A DNA stretch of 46,646 nucleotides from Thermoanaerobaculia bacterium (GCA_027067575.1 JAMOVQ010000069.1:1-46646); one strand, 5' to 3'; counted from the first letter of the stretch, positions 9,230 to 20,168 are shown. A program made the numbers and translations. The notes: generated from the letters alone by a model not told the origin.

Positions 9230-12200
9230 TCAACGCGCGAGCAGCGCGGCGACGTCGGCGGCGGCGATGGTGCCGTCGCCGTCCATGTCGTAGTCCGGGC
9301 CGCCGCGGTGACTGCCCCCCGCCGCGTCGGCGGCGGCGGTCCCGTCCAGGTCGAAGATCTCCGCCACCTCGTCGAGCACCGAACCGGGGCCGGGGAGCTC
9401 GCTCCCGTCCGCGGCCGACGCGCACCCCGGGTCGAACGGGAAGTCGGCCAGCCCGTCCCCATCGTTGTCCTTTCCGTCGGCGCACGGAACCGGCGTGCGG
9501 TCGAGCCCGCCGACGGGGGTCAGCGGGACGTCGAAGACGTTCGGGTGGGCGGCAATCACCGGCGTGTACCCGTTCCGCATCAGCCGCCCGACCCGTTCGG
9601 CGAACGCCGGATCGTCTCCGGCGCCGAGGTAGACGGCGATCTCCGCCCCCGGGTTGAGGTAGGCGGGGAGCAGGGCCGGCTCCTCGATGGGGGTGCCCGC
9701 CCACGGTCCAGCGCTCCACGGATTCTCCGGCTGGAGAAAGATCGCCGAGCGGGTGTGGAGCCAGTCGGTGACGGAGCCCTCGCTCCAGAGCTCGATGCCG
9801 GGCGCACGCTCGGCGAGGTGCGCCAGCCAGCCGAGCTGGTCCGCCCGCGCCATGTTGGGGAAGGCATCGAGGCCCAGCATCACGGCGCCCCGCGCCACGG
9901 CCAGGGACAGCTCGTTGTCCGCGAACGCCACGTGGTCGGGGTTCGCGGGGTCCAGGGGCACCACGGCGTCGGGGTTCCACGCCATCGGCTGCGGAACCTG
10001 CCCGGCCCGCCCCCACCAGAACCCCAGCTCGATCCCGGCGTCGGCGAAGGCGCCCAGCGCGTCGAGGGAGCCCTGCATCGCCGGGAGCAGGTCGCTCATG
10101 AACTGGTGGGGGAAGTTCGTCCCGCAGGAGGGGTGCGCCCCGGGGATCACCTGGTCGTCCGGGCACCGCCAGAACTGGCCGGAGAACGTCCACATCATGG
10201 CCCGCTCGAACCCGGCCTCCTGAAGCCGCTGGATCCAGGTGGAGACGAACCCCCTGCCGCCGTGGTCGGGGTTGGGGCCGTCGAGGCCGTACCGGTCGGT
10301 CCGCAGGTACCAGTTGGACCCGCGCAGGTTCCAGGCGACGACCGTGTCGGTGTCCGGATCGCTGCCGTCCGACGGGCAGGCGCCGTCCGCGAGGCACGCC
10401 TGGTACTGCTCCCACGCCACGGTGTCGTAGGAGAGGCTGACGCCGCTGACCGGCCGGGTGTCCCTCGGCACCACCGCCGCCTGGCCGCCGTAGAGCCCGT
10501 CGAACCAGGCTCTGTACGGAAAGAGGGTCACGAGCCAGTTCCGGGGCGCGGCGAACCGGAGCGAGGCCGTCACCGTCACGGTCGCCCCGGCGGGGATCGT
10601 GGCCCCGCGCCGCCCGAGGTCGTAGACGTGGCACCAGTGCCCGTCCGGAAGCAGCTCCACGAACATCTCCGGCCGCAGGCCGTCCTCCGTGCCGTGGACC
10701 AGGAGCGCCGAGCCCGCCGTGAACTCTCCGTCGCCCGCCACGATCACCGGAGCATAGATCCTCGGGTACGGCATCGCCACCAGGCCGTTGACCTCGAAGG
10801 TGCCGTACCCCTGGAACTGGCCGTTCCCGTCGAGGAAGCCATCCTCACCGAGCGACCGCCGGTGAAGGTACTGGTGTGTCGCCGTGGAGAGGATCTCGAG
10901 CGAGTCCGTCACCTCGTGGGCCGCGTAGCGAAGCCCCTCGATCCGGAGCTCCGGAAGAGGCTGCTCCGATCCCGAGGGGTTGAAGATCGTCCATGCGACG
11001 TCCACGCCGCCGGACCGCTCGTCGATGGTCCAGGTACAGTCCAGCGCCCCCCCGCTGCGGTCCCCGACGAACCGCTCGCCGCCGAACGGCTCCCGGAGCA
11101 CGGTGCCGTCGGACCGGGTGGCGGTGAACGTCGGCACGCCGCCCGAACCCGTCTCCACGGTCACGGTGATCTCGCGGCCGTTGCGGTACAGCAGGTTCGA
11201 GTCGGAGGCCATGGCTTCGAACTCGTAGACCACCTCGGCGTCCGCAGCGTCGCCGAAATCGCTCTTGAACATCACCCGCCGTCCGTCCGGCGATGGCACC
11301 GGCATGGGCGACTTGAGGTAGCTCGCCGCCGAGCTCATGTGGTGGCCGAACAGCTCCACGGTTCCGCTGCCGTCGAGCTTCACCGCCACGACCAGGCCGT
11401 GGCGGGAGGGGTCGGTGCTGACGTAGGCCCATCCGGGCCGAAGGATGTTCCGGCACGACAGGTGGGCGTCGCCCACCCCGAAGTCCGGGTGGGTCTGGAT
11501 CACGGTCACCGAGCCGTCGTCCAGGCCGTAGGCGTTGATCGTCCCGTCGTCGCCCCAGAACTGGACGTACACCTCGTCGCCCGACGGCGTGAACCCCAGA
11601 TCGCCGTGGTTGCCGTACCGGACGAGCCGGCGGACCATGGACAGATCCGAGGGATCGTACGCCTCCACACCGTAGTGCCCGTCGAACGGCTCCACGTCCC
11701 ACGGCGGACCCGAGACCCACGACATCACCACGTACCGGCCGGACTGGGAGACGGACACCCAGTCCACGTGCTCGGGCATCTCCCCACCACCTCCCCACGC
11801 CCCGGGGAACCGGCGCCGCGCCACCTCCGCCTGCGCCTGGAGGTCCCAGACCACCACGTCCAGATCCTCGCCGCTCTTGCCGACGAACGCCACGAGGTGG
11901 TCGTGGATGTCGATGTTGCCCTCGCCGGGGCCGAGCTTCACCAGCTCGTACCCTCCAATGGAGCCCAGGACCTGCCGCTCGCCCGTGGAGACCCGGTACG
12001 TCTGGATCGTGCCATCGGCGCGGAAGCTGTAGAGCAGGTCGGGGTCCGTGTTGGACCAGTACGTCGGGTACAGGTCGCCCGGGAGCTCCCGGAGCACCCG
12101 GTGGGTCACCGCGTCGAAGACCGCCACGGTGTAGAACCGGTACAGGCTCTGGTCGATGTTCCACGGCTGGGCCTTGGAGTACTCGTGGTGCGGGTACCAG

Positions 12201-12451
12201 TCCCAGTCCGGCTCGTACCGGGTGATCCGCCGCACTGCCGTCAGCGTGGTCGGGTCCTCCCATATAAACAGGTACCCCGGAAGCGCCGCTCCGGGAGCGT
12301 CCGGCGGATCGTACGCCACGTCCTCCGGATATCCCGCTCGTGGCCCGACCCACGCCGGCGGAGCCTCCGCCCAGACGACCTGCAAAGGAGACAACACCAC
12401 AAACAGGAGCACCACAACAATCTGACGGGAACGATTCCTCATTGCAGACAT
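9230..12451 (-). CDS. Large secreted protein: propeller-like N-terminal half, possible barrel-type C-terminal half, dockerin-like tail
   Basis: 1073 residues. Residues 1-28 form a signal peptide ending VVWA. The N-terminal half has repeated short beta-strand units with WD/YVTN-like spacing (for example SQSGRYVVMSW, TPSGDEVYVQF, SPDGRRVMFKS), so a beta-propeller is likely. The region from about residue 690 to 960 (WNLRGSNWYLRTDRYG, MWTFSGQFW, GIELGFWWGR, ARGAVMLGLDAFP, GIELWSEGS, NPGAEIAVYLGAGDDP) looks like an enzyme barrel of the glycoside-hydrolase kind, but I do not recognise a family. It is followed by CADGKDNDGDG...DPGC, a calcium-binding spacer motif common in secreted proteins, and by a dockerin-like loop DMDGDGTIAAAD at the extreme C-terminus. 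The start could be 12451 or 12442; neither has a clear ribosome site. The gene is monocistronic. Confidence 0.7.
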   Translation of the reverse strand: MSAMRNRSRQIVVVLLFVVLSPLQVVWAEAPPAWVGPRAGYPEDVAYDPPDAPGAALPGYLFIWEDPTTLTAVRRITRYEPDWDWYPHHEYSKAQPWNIDQSLYRFYTVAVFDAVTHRVLRELPGDLYPTYWSNTDPDLLYSFRADGTIQTYRVSTGERQVLGSIGGYELVKLGPGEGNIDIHDHLVAFVGKSGEDLDVVVWDLQAQAEVARRRFPGAWGGGGEMPEHVDWVSVSQSGRYVVMSWVSGPPWDVEPFDGHYGVEAYDPSDLSMVRRLVRYGNHGDLGFTPSGDEVYVQFWGDDGTINAYGLDDGSVTVIQTHPDFGVGDAHLSCRNILRPGWAYVSTDPSRHGLVVAVKLDGSGTVELFGHHMSSAASYLKSPMPVPSPDGRRVMFKSDFGDAADAEVVYEFEAMASDSNLLYRNGREITVTVETGSGGVPTFTATRSDGTVLREPFGGERFVGDRSGGALDCTWTIDERSGGVDVAWTIFNPSGSEQPLPELRIEGLRYAAHEVTDSLEILSTATHQYLHRRSLGEDGFLDGNGQFQGYGTFEVNGLVAMPYPRIYAPVIVAGDGEFTAGSALLVHGTEDGLRPEMFVELLPDGHWCHVYDLGRRGATIPAGATVTVTASLRFAAPRNWLVTLFPYRAWFDGLYGGQAAVVPRDTRPVSGVSLSYDTVAWEQYQACLADGACPSDGSDPDTDTVVAWNLRGSNWYLRTDRYGLDGPNPDHGGRGFVSTWIQRLQEAGFERAMMWTFSGQFWRCPDDQVIPGAHPSCGTNFPHQFMSDLLPAMQGSLDALGAFADAGIELGFWWGRAGQVPQPMAWNPDAVVPLDPANPDHVAFADNELSLAVARGAVMLGLDAFPNMARADQLGWLAHLAERAPGIELWSEGSVTDWLHTRSAIFLQPENPWSAGPWAGTPIEEPALLPAYLNPGAEIAVYLGAGDDPAFAERVGRLMRNGYTPVIAAHPNVFDVPLTPVGGLDRTPVPCADGKDNDGDGLADFPFDPGCASAADGSELPGPGSVLDEVAEIFDLDGTAAADAAGGSHRGGPDYDMDGDGTIAAADVAALLAR

Positions 12452-12504
12452 CGTACAGCAACCCGGGTCCGGGGCTCGTGAGCAGAATCACTACCCTACT
12501 AAAT

Positions 12505-12522
12505 GGGGACACTCCCTATATC
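12505..12522 (+). repeat. Left end repeat of the RAYT unit
   Basis: GGGGACACTCCCTATATC. The first nine bases are the inverted complement of the right-end repeat. TTGACA at 12523-12528 directly follows and could act as a -35 box for the transposase, but the -10 position (CATCCT) is weak. Confidence 0.55.
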
Positions 12523-12589
12523 TTGACATCATCCGATTTCCGGCCCATCCTTGATGGTGGACCTTCCACACGTCCGAAAGGAGCGCACC

Positions 12590-13531
12590 ATGGCTCGTCT
12601 GGCCCGTCTGAAGTTCACTGGCGTGGACACCTGGTACCACCTCACCTGCCGGATCGCCGGCCACGAGGGGGAATACCCTCTCGCCGACCCACTGCGCCGG
12701 CGCCAGCTCATCAACACAATCCGCCACTACGCCTCGATCTACTTCTGCCGTGTCGCCGCCTTCTGTATCATGGGCAACCACTACCACCTGGTCCTCCAGT
12801 TCGAAGCCGAGCGCGAAGTACCCCGCAAGAAGCTGGAGGCCAGAGCCAAGGTCATGTACCCCGGAGGCCTGATGAGGCAGCGTCTGGCCACATGGTCTGA
12901 TGCGGACTGGGAACGCTACCGGAAACGCCTTTTTGACGTGTCCGAGTTCATGCGGAACGTACAGATGGCCTACGCCCGCTGGTACAACATGACGTACAGG
13001 CGGAAAGGACGTTTCTGGGGTGACCGGTTCCATTCCGTGGTATTGGGGGACGACCGGGCGCTGCTGGATTGCATCCTGTACGTGGAACTGAACCCTGTTC
13101 GTGCAGGAATCGTCGAGCGTCCCGAGGCATGGGATGGGGCATCGATGCACCACCGAGAGGCCGCAGCAGACAAGTGGCTCGTGCCGATCGAGAAACTCTT
13201 ACCCCACAACAGCCGCGAGGCCGCCATGGTGGAGTTCCGGCAGTTGCTGTACCACCGGGGTGCGGTGCCGACAAAGGCGGGACAGGCCAGAATATCTCAG
13301 GAGCTCCTGAAACAGGAGGCGGCGCGCGGATATCAAAGCCAGGGGATGTTCCTGCGGCGGCTCCGGTTCTTCACAGACGGCGTTGTGATTGGAACGGAGG
13401 CGTTCGTGCGGGCACAGATCGGCATCCTACGCGGGAAGGGGTGGTACCGGAGGCGAAAGAACCCGGTCCGGCAGCTCGACGGGAACCTGCACTCCCTACG
13501 GGAGCAACGGAGCAACGCCATCAACCTCTGA
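12590..13531 (+). CDS. REP-associated tyrosine transposase (Y1_Tnp domain, IS200-like HUH family)
   Basis: 313 residues from ATG 12590, preceded by GAAAGGAG; an upstream ATG at 12551 lacks a comparable site. The Y1 transposase fold is shown by WYHLTCR near residue 17 and the HUH metal site MGNHYHLVL (H64-Y-H66). The nucleophile helix is VQMAYARWYNMTY, with Y128 and Y132 as candidate catalytic tyrosines, followed by the RAYT pattern RRKGRFWGDRFHS and VELNPVRAGIV. RAYTs are single-copy, domesticated relatives of IS200/IS605 transposases that nick single-stranded REP-type hairpins. The C-terminal extension (about residues 210-313) resembles the extra helical region found in long RAYTs. It sits alone between two unrelated genes and carries short inverted ends. 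Whether it is still active is unknown. Confidence 0.9.
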   Translation: MARLARLKFTGVDTWYHLTCRIAGHEGEYPLADPLRRRQLINTIRHYASIYFCRVAAFCIMGNHYHLVLQFEAEREVPRKKLEARAKVMYPGGLMRQRLATWSDADWERYRKRLFDVSEFMRNVQMAYARWYNMTYRRKGRFWGDRFHSVVLGDDRALLDCILYVELNPVRAGIVERPEAWDGASMHHREAAADKWLVPIEKLLPHNSREAAMVEFRQLLYHRGAVPTKAGQARISQELLKQEAARGYQSQGMFLRRLRFFTDGVVIGTEAFVRAQIGILRGKGWYRRRKNPVRQLDGNLHSLREQRSNAINL

Positions 13532-13718
13532 ACAGCGCCGACCGTGCATGGCGGAGCGGAGAGGACAGGCGTGGTGGGAAAGGTGTGTCGCGGGACAGCG
13601 CAATGCCCACGAGCAGGCGCTCCAGGCGTGAGGATTGGGGAACTCTGGCAGATCAGGGAAGCTGAGGGGGATGCTGGAGCTGTCGATGGCGGGAGGGAGA
13701 TGGGGACGGAAGAGAAGA

Positions 13719-13736
13719 GCAGTGTCCCCTATATTG
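13719..13736 (+). repeat. Right end repeat of the RAYT unit
   Basis: GCAGTGTCCCCTATATTG; AGTGTCCCC is the inverted complement of the left end. The same core (ACAGTGTCC) recurs at 25109 and 36488. Confidence 0.55.
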
Positions 13737-13769
13737 GAATGGGATCGGAATCGGATCGGTTTTCGGAGC

Positions 13770-15857
<2,088 letters not shown>

Positions 15858-15880
15858 CGGACTCCCGCCGCGCCACCCTC

Positions 15881-16156
15881 CTACCGCCCCCTCCGCCGCT
15901 GCTGAAGCGTGTGGCGGACGATGCGGAGCGCCCCCTCGATCCGGGAGATCCTCCGGTTCCGCTGCTGAAGCGCCTGGATGTCGGCCAGGTCGACCTGATC
16001 GCCCCGGATCTCCCTGAGTCTCCGTTCGAGCTCGGCCTGGAGCGTCTGGAGCTCCGCCGGCGTGAACCGCTTCAGCGAGACGGCCGAGACCAGCGTGAAC
16101 CCCTCCGTGATCTGCCGGACCATGGCGGGAGCAGACCCCCCGACGAAATGACTCAT
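15881..16156 (-). CDS. Small helical protein, partner of the degenerate ABC-like protein
   Basis: 91 residues, start ATG 16156 overlapping the stop of the upstream gene by four bases (ATGA), so the two are translationally coupled. I do not recognise a family. The N-terminal half has a short mixed segment (VRQITEGFTLVSAVSLKRF); the C-terminal half is strongly charged and helical (AELQTLQAELERRLREIRGD, then IQALQQRNRRISRIEGALRI), suggesting a coiled coil. No signal peptide or membrane span is visible. The basic tail QQRRRGR could bind nucleic acid or a membrane surface. Function is unknown; the coupling argues that it works with the membrane protein encoded just upstream. Confidence 0.6.
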   Translation of the reverse strand: MSHFVGGSAPAMVRQITEGFTLVSAVSLKRFTPAELQTLQAELERRLREIRGDQVDLADIQALQQRNRRISRIEGALRIVRHTLQQRRRGR

Positions 16157-17283
16157 CGCGCCTCCTCCTCGGCGAGCACCCCCGCCCTGAGCACCACCAG
16201 CCGGTCGGCCCGAGACGCCAGCTCGCGGTCCGACGTGATCCACAGCGCCGTCCGGCCCACCGACGCACGGACCACGGCCCGCCGCCAGATTTCCCCGGTC
16301 ACCGTGTTGACCCACGGCTCGGGGTCGACGACGAGGACGATCCGGTACGGCGAGACCAGGACCCGCGCCGCCAGGAGGAGCATCCGGTGCACCGTCCGGA
16401 GCGTCTCCCCGGCCCCCCCACGTTCGAGCGCCGCCGTCACCTCGTCGAGAGCGCACGCCTCCACCGCCGCCGTCATCTGGGTCTCCCCGACCGGGCCGGG
16501 GCACAGGGCGGCGATGTTCTCCTCGAGCCCGCCGGGGACGAACGGCTCTCCGGGGGCGATCGCCGCGACGAGCCGCTCCCCGGGTCCGACACGCTCGCCG
16601 TCGATCCGGACCTCCCCGGCCGCCGGAGGGCGGCGCCCCAGGACGGCCTCCACGAGCGACGCCGCCGCGGAGACCCGGTCGAGCAGCAACGCCACGGACT
16701 GGCCCGGCTCCACCACGAGGTCCACCGGCCGGGCCGCCGGCAGACCCGACGGCGTGGCGCCGACGAACCCGTCGAGCTCGAGCCGGCCCCGGACCTCGCG
16801 GGAGGGCGGCCCGAGCGACGGAGCCTGCCGCCGCACCCGGTCGGCGGCCAGCCAGAGCGCCAGGCGGCGGACCGCGACCAGCGCCACGGTGGCGCCCAGC
16901 CAGCCCGCCGGGACCGCGAGCTGCCCGGGAACGGCCGCCAGCAGGATGCCCCACCCTCCGGCGGCCAGGGCGTCCGCGGGGTGGAGGCCGCGGTCCCTGC
17001 CCCGGAGGACGAGGCGCAGGGCGGCACACGTCACGGCGAGAGCGCTCCACAACCCCGCCGCGGCCGCCGGGAGGAACGCCCACGCCGCGGCGAGCCCCGA
17101 CACGGCCTCCAGCGCACCGCCCCACGGGTCGCTGCCCGCCCGGGGCCGGAGCACGGGGGCGACGAGCACGGCGAACGCCACCAGCACCGGCACGGCCTCG
17201 GGAACCCGCAACGCCACCCACGGCGCCGCCGCCATGGCCACGGCGGCGGCCCAACCGCCCACGGACCGCCAGGGAACCGTCAT
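16153..17283 (-). CDS. ABC-exporter-like membrane protein with a degenerate nucleotide-binding domain
   Basis: 376 residues from ATG 17283. The first about 160 residues hold several hydrophobic segments. The last about 200 follow the layout of an exporter nucleotide-binding domain (DLVVEPGQSVALLL, AAGEVRIDGERV, FVPGGLEENIAALCPG, RTALWITSDRELASRADRLV) but the catalytic motifs are lost. The Walker A position reads LLDRVSAAAS with no GKST, the LSGGQ position reads LRTVH, Walker B is VLVVDPEPW with the glutamate displaced, and the H-loop histidine is serine (ITSDRE). ATP hydrolysis is therefore unlikely. It is coupled by ATGA to the 91-residue helical gene. It might be a structural or regulatory pseudo-transporter; no intact partner ABC protein is adjacent. 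The frame is intact over the whole length, which argues against simple decay. Confidence 0.6.
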   Translation of the reverse strand: MTVPWRSVGGWAAAVAMAAAPWVALRVPEAVPVLVAFAVLVAPVLRPRAGSDPWGGALEAVSGLAAAWAFLPAAAAGLWSALAVTCAALRLVLRGRDRGLHPADALAAGGWGILLAAVPGQLAVPAGWLGATVALVAVRRLALWLAADRVRRQAPSLGPPSREVRGRLELDGFVGATPSGLPAARPVDLVVEPGQSVALLLDRVSAAASLVEAVLGRRPPAAGEVRIDGERVGPGERLVAAIAPGEPFVPGGLEENIAALCPGPVGETQMTAAVEACALDEVTAALERGGAGETLRTVHRMLLLAARVLVSPYRIVLVVDPEPWVNTVTGEIWRRAVVRASVGRTALWITSDRELASRADRLVVLRAGVLAEEEAR

Positions 17284-17378
17284 CGTGGGGCCATCATACC
17301 GCGGCTCCCCCGCGCCCCGGATCCGGGTGTGGCAGAATGGGACCCGTTCCACGGCGGCGCGCCGCAGACGGAGGGTGG

Positions 17379-18563
17379 ATGGTCTCGTTCGACGATCTCG
17401 ACCTGTACCGGTTCGATTCGCAACTCGACGAGGAGCAGCGCATGGTGCGGGACACCGTGCGCCGCTGGGTCGCGGACCGGGTCCTCCCACGGATCGAGTC
17501 CTGGGCGTGGGAGGGAACCTTCCCCAGGCACCTCGTCCCCGAGATGGGCGAGCTCGGGTTCCTGGGCGCGTCGTTCACCGAGTACGGCCTGCCCGGCCTG
17601 GACGCCGTGGCGTACGGGCTGATCAACCGCGAGCTCGAACGGGGCGACTCGGGCCTGCGCTCCTTCGCCTCCGTCCAGTCGGCGCTGGTCATGTACCCGA
17701 TCCTCCGCTGGGGTTCCCAGGACCAGAAGGACCGGTGGATCCCGGCGCTGGGGCGGGGGACGGCCATCGGGTGCTACGGCCTGACGGAACCGGACTTCGG
17801 CTCGAACCCGGGGGGAATGCGGACCCGGGCGGTTCCCGACGGGGACGGCTGGATCCTCGACGGCGAGAAGGCGTGGATCACCAACGGCGGCATCGCGGAC
17901 GTGGCGGTGGTCTGGGCGCGGACACCGGACGGGATCCGCGGGTTCGTCGTGGAACGCGGGACGCCCGGCTTCTCCACAGTGGACCACCATGGGAAGTATT
18001 CCCTGCGCGCCTCGGTGACCTCGCAACTCGTGTTCGAGGAGTGCCGTCTTCCGGGCGATGCCATCCTGCCCGGAACCACCGGGCTGAAGAACCCGCTCAT
18101 GTGCCTGACCCAGGCGCGGTACGGGATCGCGTGGGGGGCGCTGGGGTCGGCCATGGCGACGTTCGAGGCGGCGCTGGAGTACGCGAGGACGCGGATCCAG
18201 TTCGGCGGCAGGCCCATCGGGGCGCACCAGCTCGTCCAGGAGAAGCTCGTCTGGATGTACAACGAAATCGTCAAGGGGCACCTGCTCGTGCTCCAGCTCG
18301 CCCGAATGAAGGACGAGGGCACCATGACGCACCAGGCGGTCTCCCTGGCCAAGCGGAACAACGTGTGGGTGGCCCGGGAGTGCGCGCGGCTGGCGCGGGA
18401 GATCCACGGCGCCAACGGGATCGTCAACGAGTACCCGGTCATGCGCCACCTGATGAACATCGAGTCGGTCTACACCTACGAGGGGACCCACGACATCCAC
18501 ACCCTGGTCGTGGGCCAGTACCTGACGGGCATCCCCGCCTTCGATCCGCCGGCGGAGGGCTGA
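17379..18563 (+). CDS. gcdH: Glutaryl-CoA dehydrogenase (acyl-CoA dehydrogenase family)
   Basis: 394 residues from ATG 17379 with GGAGGGTGG just upstream. It aligns by eye over its whole length with glutaryl-CoA dehydrogenases: SVQSALVMYPI, GCYGLTEPDFGSNP, the FAD-contacting WITNGGIADVAVVWAR, GKYSLRASVTSQLV, ARYGIAWGALG, QFGGRPIGAHQLVQEKL, SLAKRNN and the catalytic glutamate in YEGTHDIH (E368). The enzyme oxidatively decarboxylates glutaryl-CoA to crotonyl-CoA in lysine, tryptophan or aromatic degradation, passing electrons to an electron-transfer flavoprotein; this is family knowledge. Other genes of that pathway are not in the window. It precedes the glycosyltransferase gene by three bases, so the two share a transcript without an obvious functional link. 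Confidence 0.9.
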   Translation: MVSFDDLDLYRFDSQLDEEQRMVRDTVRRWVADRVLPRIESWAWEGTFPRHLVPEMGELGFLGASFTEYGLPGLDAVAYGLINRELERGDSGLRSFASVQSALVMYPILRWGSQDQKDRWIPALGRGTAIGCYGLTEPDFGSNPGGMRTRAVPDGDGWILDGEKAWITNGGIADVAVVWARTPDGIRGFVVERGTPGFSTVDHHGKYSLRASVTSQLVFEECRLPGDAILPGTTGLKNPLMCLTQARYGIAWGALGSAMATFEAALEYARTRIQFGGRPIGAHQLVQEKLVWMYNEIVKGHLLVLQLARMKDEGTMTHQAVSLAKRNNVWVARECARLAREIHGANGIVNEYPVMRHLMNIESVYTYEGTHDIHTLVVGQYLTGIPAFDPPAEG

Positions 18564-18566
18564 ACG

Positions 18567-20168
18567 GTGGCGTTCCGGGGCCGGGCTTCGCGCGACGTCG
18601 CCGGCCTCCTCCTGCTCGTGCTCCTTCTCGTCGCCGTGGGAACCCTCGTCCTCGCGGCGGGCCGGGATCCGTGGGACCCCGACGAGACACGGTACCTCCA
18701 GATCACCCGGGAGATGCTGGACCGGGAAAATCCGTTCCTCCTGACGTTCGACGGCGAGCCGTACAGCGACAAGCCGCCGCTCTATTTCTGGGCCATGGCG
18801 CCGCTCGTCGCCGTTCTCGGTCCGACGTCGGCCCTCGCCGGGATGCTGCCGGCGCTCCTCGCCTTTCTCCTCCTGCCGGTCGCCGTGGCGCGCCTGGGGC
18901 GGAATCTCGACCTCGACGTCGTCACCGGGCGATGGGGGGGGTTCCTCGCCGTCACGATGTTCCTCCCGGCGCTGGTGGCCGGGGGGTGCCGGATGGACCT
19001 CCCGTTCACGCTCCTCATCGTGCTCGCGCTGGCGGAGCTGGGACGCCTTGCGAACCACCGGACCCGGACCGCACTGCCGTTCTGGGTGCTCACCGGCCTC
19101 GCCGTGCTGACCAAGGGGCCGCTGGCCATCATCCTCCCCCTCCTGGCCGCCGCACCCCTCCTCCGGGACCACAGGCTCCGGCGCCGGCTCTTCTCACTCC
19201 GAAGCGTCGCCGCCGGTGTCGCGGTGGTCGCGGTCTGGCTCGTCCCCGCCGCCATCGCGGGGGGGCGGGAGTGGTTCATGGACGCCGTGGTCCACCAGAG
19301 CGCGGGCCGTGCCGTCGCGTCGTTCGCCCACCGCGAGCCGTGGTGGTACCACCTCGGCACCGTGCCGCTGGGACTGATCCCGTGGTCGTTCGCCGTGCTC
19401 GCCGCCCTGACCCGGCTGGCGACCCAGCGGCACGCGCTGGCCGGAGCGGGACGGCTCCTCCTCCACTTCCCCGTGGCGACGATCCTGCTCCTCTCCGCGA
19501 TCTCGGGGAAGACGCTGCTCTACCCGCTGCCGCTTTACCCGGTGGTGGCGCTGGCCGCGGCGTGGTGGATCCTCGACGACCCGGGAGCCCCCTCGCGGCG
19601 GCTCGTGCTGGGGCTCGCGGGCGCACTCGGGCTCCTCCTTGCGGCGGGTCACCTCCTCGTCCTCGCCCCGCACCGCGACCTCGCGCTGGAAGGGTTCGCG
19701 CGCTGGGCACCGGCCATCGGCATGGCCATACCCTCCCTGGCGGCGCTGGCCCTGGCGGGTGCCGGAGCGGGCCTGGCCGCCGCCCGCGCCGCGGCGCTCG
19801 TTGTCCCGCTGTTCATCGCCCTCGTCCTGCCGGCCATCGGCCCCGGAATGAACCGCCTCCTCTCCCTCCGGCCGTTTGCCGAGGCGTACCTCGACCTCGC
19901 ACCGGACGAACCGAAGGGGTACGCCTACGCCAAGATCCAACCGGGGTTCATCCTGTTCACGGGCCGCCCGTTCGTCCGTCTCGACCGCCCCTCGCAGCTG
20001 TGGCACGCCGTGGACGCGGGCCACGCCGTGGCGATCGAGCAGAAGACGTTCCGACGGCTCCCCGCCCACGTGCGCGCCCGGCTCCCGGTCCGGGCGCGGG
20101 TGCCGTACCGGCACACGGAAATCCTGATCGTCCGTTCGCCCGCCGGCCCCGGCACACCGGGGAAGTGA
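18567..20168 (+). CDS. Membrane glycosyltransferase, GT39/ArnT-like (dolichyl-phosphate mannosyltransferase type)
   Basis: 533 residues from GTG 18567, with GGCGGAGGGC ahead of it. An N-terminal span is followed by the extracytoplasmic loop with RDPWDPDETRYLQITREM, the DE pair used by ArnT/PMT-type enzymes, and then EPYSDKPPLYFW, the KPP motif of the same family. About a dozen membrane spans follow, with an LTKGPLA motif and a small periplasmic C-terminal domain after about residue 430. These enzymes transfer a sugar or aminoarabinose from a polyprenyl-phosphate donor to lipid or protein on the outer face of the inner membrane; acceptor and donor here are unknown. Its stop is followed at 127 bases by an intrinsic terminator, so the gcdH-GT39 transcript ends there. 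Confidence 0.85.
   Translation: MAFRGRASRDVAGLLLLVLLLVAVGTLVLAAGRDPWDPDETRYLQITREMLDRENPFLLTFDGEPYSDKPPLYFWAMAPLVAVLGPTSALAGMLPALLAFLLLPVAVARLGRNLDLDVVTGRWGGFLAVTMFLPALVAGGCRMDLPFTLLIVLALAELGRLANHRTRTALPFWVLTGLAVLTKGPLAIILPLLAAAPLLRDHRLRRRLFSLRSVAAGVAVVAVWLVPAAIAGGREWFMDAVVHQSAGRAVASFAHREPWWYHLGTVPLGLIPWSFAVLAALTRLATQRHALAGAGRLLLHFPVATILLLSAISGKTLLYPLPLYPVVALAAAWWILDDPGAPSRRLVLGLAGALGLLLAAGHLLVLAPHRDLALEGFARWAPAIGMAIPSLAALALAGAGAGLAAARAAALVVPLFIALVLPAIGPGMNRLLSLRPFAEAYLDLAPDEPKGYAYAKIQPGFILFTGRPFVRLDRPSQLWHAVDAGHAVAIEQKTFRRLPAHVRARLPVRARVPYRHTEILIVRSPAGPGTPGK

Larger units (their letters stand above)
12505..13729 (+). mobile_element. REP-associated tyrosine transposase (RAYT) unit with short inverted ends
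   Basis: A RAYT gene is flanked by GGGGACACT (12505-12513) and its exact reverse complement AGTGTCCCC (13721-13729). Immediately outside or overlapping, both sides carry CCCTATAT in the same orientation (12514-12521 and 13727-13734). No obvious target duplication was found. The ends resemble isolated sites near 25105, 36484 and 42872, as expected if the transposase acts on dispersed palindromes. The limits are inferred from these repeats only. Confidence 0.5.

Noticed and set aside
9230-12512. Long open frames on both strands opposite the large secreted gene
   Set aside because: They are antisense shadows caused by high third-position GC; they contain Arg/Gly/Pro-rich sequence without motifs, while the minus-strand frame has a signal peptide and calcium-binding motifs.
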